15,362 nt of DNA from JAMXLO01 sp035511435. GTDB lineage: Bacteria > Pseudomonadota > Alphaproteobacteria > Acetobacterales > Acetobacteraceae. The notes under the pieces are model-generated. The model did not search any database. It saw nothing but the letters and a program-made list of their open reading frames with translations, and was not told the DNA's origin. Location of the stretch: positions 1-15,362 of the forward strand of contig DATKFJ010000543.1 in the NCBI GenBank assembly GCA_035511435.1, in the 5' to 3' direction. The position numbers and the translations under genes were made by a program. This document shows, piece by piece, positions 13,101 through 15,362 of the stretch (position 1 is the first letter of the stretch; every line of letters starts with the position of its first letter).

Positions 13101-15362
13101 TTCCACGTTCCGGTGGCGCCCGGCACGTTCGCCTGGCCGCCCAGGCGCCCTTCCACCCCCACTTCGCGCGCCACGGTCGTTACTTCATCCGCGAAGGTCG
13201 CCAGCGTGTTGGTCATGTTGTTGATCGTTTCGGCAAGCGCCGCGACCTCGCCCTTCGACGCCATCGCAAGGTTCTGCTTCAGGTCGCCGTTGGCCACCGC
13301 GGTCACCACCTTGACGATGCCGCGTACCTGCTCGGTCAGGTTGGCCGCCATCACGTTCACCGTGTCGGTCAAATCCTTCCACGTGCCGGCAACGCCTGGC
13401 ACCTGCGCCTGCCCGCCCAGCTTGCCGTCGGTGCCCACTTCGCGCGCCACGCGCGTCACTTCCGACGCAAAGCCATTCAGCTGATCGACCATCGTGTTGA
13501 TGGTGTTCTTCAGCTCCAGGATTTCGCCCTTCACGTCCACCGTGATCTTGCGCGACAGGTCGCCGCGCGCCACCGCCGTCGTCACCTCGGCGATGTTGCG
13601 CACCTGAGTCGTCAGGTTCGCCGCCAGCAGGTTCACGTTGTCGGTCAAATCCTTCCACGTGCCGCCCACGCCGGGCACCACCGCCTGACCGCCCAGCCGC
13701 CCCTCGGTTCCCACCTCGCGCGCGACGCGAGTCACTTCGGCAGCGAACGAACGAAGCTGATCCACCATCGTGTTCAGCGTTTCCTTCAGCAGCATGATCT
13801 CGCCGCGCACGTCCACGGTGATCTTCTTCGACAGGTCACCGTTGGCGATGGCGGTCGCCACTTCGGCGATGTTGCGCACCTGGCCCGTCAGGTTGGACGC
13901 CATGAAGTTGACGTTGTCGGTCAGGTCCTTCCACGTGCCGGCAACACCCGGCACCGCGGCCTGGCCGCCCAGCTTGCCTTCGGTGCCCACCTCGCGCGCC
14001 ACGCGCGTCACCTCCGAAGCGAATGCGTTGAGCTGATCCACCATCGTGTTGATGGTGTTCTTCAGCTCCAGGATTTCGCCCTTCACGTCCACCGTGATCT
14101 TGCGGCCAAGATCGCCGCGCGCCACCGCCGTGGTGACTTCGGCGATGTTGCGCACCTGACCCGTCAGGTTCGACGCCATGGAGTTCACGTTGTCGGTCAG
14201 ATCCTTCCATGTGCCGGCAACGCCAGGCACCTGCGCCTGTCCGCCCAGTCGCCCTTCGGTGCCCACTTCGCGCGCCACGCGCGTCACCTCGCCGGCAAAG
14301 CGGTTCAACTGATCGACCATCGTGTTCAGCGTTTCCTTCAACTGAAGGATCTCGCCGCGCACGTCCACGGTGATCTTCCGCGACAGATCGCCGTTCGCGA
14401 TGGCCGTCGCCACTTCGGCGATGTTGCGCACCTGGCCCGTCAGATTCGACGCCATCGAGTTCACGTTGTCGGTCAGATCCTTCCACGTGCCGGCAACGCC
14501 CGGCACGTTGGCCTGTCCGCCCAGGCGCCCTTCGGTGCCCACCTCGCGCGCCACGCGCGTCACTTCACCGGCGAATGCGTTGAGCTGATCGACCATCGTG
14601 TTGATGGTCTCCTTCAACTGCAGAATCTCGCCCGACACGTTCACCGTGATCTTCTTCGACAGGTCGCCCTGCGCCACCGCGGTCGCCACCTCGGCGATGT
14701 TGCGCACCTGCCCCGTCAGGTTCGATGCCATCGAGTTCACCGAATCAGTCAGGTCCTTCCACGTTCCCGCAACACCTGACACCTGCGCCTGTCCGCCCAG
14801 CCGCCCTTCGGTGCCCACTTCGCGCGCCACGCGCGTCACCTCGCCGGCGAAGCGGTTGAGCTGATCGACCATCGTGTTGATGGTCTCCTTCAACTGCAAA
14901 ATCTCGCCCGACACGTTCACCGTGATCTTCTTCGACAAGTCGCCGTTCGCGATCGCCGTCGATACCTCGGCGATGTTGCGCACCTGCCCCGTCAGGTTCG
15001 ATGCCATCGAGTTCACCGACTCGGTCAAATCCTTCCAGGTCCCCGCGACGCCAAGCACATTGGCCTGACCGCCCAGTCGTCCGTCGGTGCCAACCTCGCG
15101 CGCCACGCGCGTCACCTCGCCGGCAAAGCGGTTGAGCTGATCGACCATCGTGTTGATGGTCTCCTTCAGCTGCAGGATCTCGCCCGACACGTTCACCGTG
15201 ATCTTCTTCGACAGGTCGCCCCCCGCGATCGCCGTCGCCACCTCGGCAATGTTGCGCACCTGTGCCGTAAGGTTCGACGCCATCGAATTCACGTTGTCAG
15301 TCAAATCCTTCCACGTGCCGCCCACGCCGGGCACCATCGCCTGGCCACCCAGCTTGCCGTCG
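10172..15362 (-). CDS. Giant HAMP-array hybrid histidine kinase with GAF and three receivers (5' truncated)
   Basis: The frame is open to the window edge, so the N-terminus is missing; 1729 residues are visible. In order: a tandem array of 92-residue HAMP units (15362 to about 12911), each with GTWKDLT, VRNIAEV, GDL, GEI and VAREVGT; a GAF domain (about 12870-12430); a long coiled coil (about 12430-12200); HisKA with NMSHELRTPLN (His codon 12170-12172); HATPase with DTGIGI and GGTGLGLAIS; then three receivers with acceptor Asp codons at 11189-11191, 10823-10825 and 10382-10384. Each receiver has its conserved Lys (TKP, VKG, AKP). Such poly-HAMP kinases resemble fungal group III (Nik1-type) osmosensing kinases, where the HAMP array is the sensing/switch module. 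No membrane segment is visible here, so the visible part is likely cytosolic. It is first in the operon with the receiver-kinase-receiver gene 16 bp downstream. Confidence 0.95.
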   Translation of the reverse strand, partial: DGKLGGQAMVPGVGGTWKDLTDNVNSMASNLTAQVRNIAEVATAIAGGDLSKKITVNVSGEILQLKETINTMVDQLNRFAGEVTRVAREVGTDGRLGGQANVLGVAGTWKDLTESVNSMASNLTGQVRNIAEVSTAIANGDLSKKITVNVSGEILQLKETINTMVDQLNRFAGEVTRVAREVGTEGRLGGQAQVSGVAGTWKDLTDSVNSMASNLTGQVRNIAEVATAVAQGDLSKKITVNVSGEILQLKETINTMVDQLNAFAGEVTRVAREVGTEGRLGGQANVPGVAGTWKDLTDNVNSMASNLTGQVRNIAEVATAIANGDLSRKITVDVRGEILQLKETLNTMVDQLNRFAGEVTRVAREVGTEGRLGGQAQVPGVAGTWKDLTDNVNSMASNLTGQVRNIAEVTTAVARGDLGRKITVDVKGEILELKNTINTMVDQLNAFASEVTRVAREVGTEGKLGGQAAVPGVAGTWKDLTDNVNFMASNLTGQVRNIAEVATAIANGDLSKKITVDVRGEIMLLKETLNTMVDQLRSFAAEVTRVAREVGTEGRLGGQAVVPGVGGTWKDLTDNVNLLAANLTTQVRNIAEVTTAVARGDLSRKITVDVKGEILELKNTINTMVDQLNGFASEVTRVAREVGTDGKLGGQAQVPGVAGTWKDLTDTVNVMAANLTEQVRGIVKVVTAVANGDLKQNLAMASKGEVAALAETINNMTNTLATFADEVTTVAREVGVEGRLGGQANVPGATGTWKDLTGNVNLLAANLTTQVRAIAEVATAVTKGDLTRSIQVEALGEVAELKDNLNTMIDNLRLTTDRNTEQDWLKTNLARFTNMLQGQRDLATVGQMLLSELAPLVGAQNGVIYLVDQEVTPNLNLLAGYADDGTLGHPEHLHMGQGLIGQCAADGRRMLITDIPASVVPIRSGLFQTTPTNVVVLPVLYEGQVKAVIELASVGAFTDLQMAFLEQLTAGIGIVLNSIEATMQTEGLLKQSQQLATELQTRQRELQQTNEQLEQKAQQLAEQNVEVERKNQEIEQARRAVEEKAAELALTSKYKSEFLANMSHELRTPLNSILILGQQLGDNPDGNLTSRQVEFARTIHGAGTDLLNLISDILDLSKIESGTMSVDAEELFLPNLQDTVTRPFRHEAESRGLSFEVQVDPALRSITTDSKRLQQVLKNLLSNAFKFTEHGGVRMSISAVTGGWSSEHPILNHAPTVVAFEVSDTGIGIQPEKQRIIFEAFQQADASTSRKYGGTGLGLAISRELSNLLGGEIQLRSKPNVGSTFTLYLPLAYIGPTSANRPVGGESTPQADVALPSTVRLVERPVDAIADDRQIIEPGDTVLLIVEDDPHYARVLVDLAHDHGLKVLVAMRGADALMLAREYQPTAVSLDVFLPDMLGWTVLSQLKQNPTTRHIPVQIVTLDEDRQHGLARGAFSFMTKPTTTEGLEEALSKITDYVKPRRKRLLVVEDNAAERLSITELLGHDDIDIASVETGAEAIEALRRDPADCVVLDLRLPDMSGFEVLERIRDDETLANVPVVVFTGRELSPEEDAQLHTMARSVVVKGVESPERLLDETALFLHRVMDDLPREKQIMLERLHSSDENLVGQKVLLVDDDARNIFALSSVLERRGMEVLTATTGSEAIEMLESTAGVAICLMDIMMPEMDGYQTMEVIRANPAFRRLPIIALTAKAMKGDREKCLEAGASDYLAKPVNTEQLLSALRIWLHR
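13085..15292 (-). repeat. Eight in-frame 276-bp tandem repeats encoding HAMP units
   Basis: Units start, on the minus strand, at 15292, 15016, 14740, 14464, 14188, 13912, 13636 and 13360, each exactly 276 bp (92 codons). A divergent ninth unit runs from 13084 to about 12911, and part of an upstream unit runs off the window end. Identity between neighbours is high even at third positions, especially among the first three, suggesting recent duplication or gene conversion. Such a region may misassemble or recombine. Confidence 0.92.

Noticed and set aside
11792..14779. A 995-codon open frame on the plus strand opposite the HAMP array
   Set aside because: It is antisense to the well-supported kinase. 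Its His/Arg/Gln-rich, 92-residue periodic translation simply mirrors the 276-bp repeats in a GC-rich gene with few stops.
13085..15292. Tandem repeats considered as a CRISPR array or satellite
   Set aside because: Units are 276 bp, contiguous without spacers, and in frame with conserved HAMP residues.
10172..15337. ATG at 15337 as the true start of the giant kinase
   Set aside because: The same frame continues to the window edge and encodes the conserved GKLGGQ end of a preceding HAMP unit, so the ATG is internal.

Overview
This is a GC-rich window with dense coding, short intergenic gaps and many GTG or TTG starts. The gene content (LIV-type ABC transporter, lipid-transfer thiolase with a DUF35 partner, cytochrome P450, very large hybrid histidine kinases) fits a free-living proteobacterium with broad lipid or aromatic catabolism. 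The GC-rich dispersed-type palindromes at 1799-1906 resemble those of Xanthomonadales-like gammaproteobacteria. That placement is a guess; no rRNA or other phylogenetic marker is present.

Layout. (1) 2-1770, plus strand: the C-terminal TPR part of a large predicted ATPase/regulator, overlapping by 7 bp a 271-residue protein of unknown function that carries a His-Glu metal-site-like motif. (2) 1771-1915: a convergent gap packed with hairpins. (3) 1916-3489, minus strand: a two-gene operon of a cysteine-less lipid-transfer thiolase and a DUF35 OB-fold protein, divergent from (4) a cytochrome P450 at 3604-4965. The 114-bp divergent gap holds a perfect 12-bp palindrome overlapping a good -10 box for the thiolase, which looks like a TetR-type operator. 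(5) 5043-8327, minus strand: livH-livM-livG-livF, packed with overlaps or a 3-bp gap. No periplasmic binding-protein gene is seen. (6) 8470-15362, minus strand: a two-gene phosphorelay operon. A giant hybrid kinase (HAMP array, GAF, coiled coil, HisKA, HATPase, three receivers), cut by the window end, is followed after 16 bp by a receiver-kinase-receiver protein.

How they may work together (inference): the transporter, P450, thiolase and DUF35 protein could take up and process a hydrophobic carboxylic acid or steroid/terpenoid-like acyl-CoA, under a repressor encoded elsewhere. The two kinases together carry two kinase cores and five receiver domains but no DNA-binding output in the visible part, so the final effector must lie outside the visible sequence. 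The most striking feature is the HAMP array. It has eight complete 276-bp units in frame, and the sequence variants form two blocks: a run of near-identical units, then an alternating A-B-A-B pattern.
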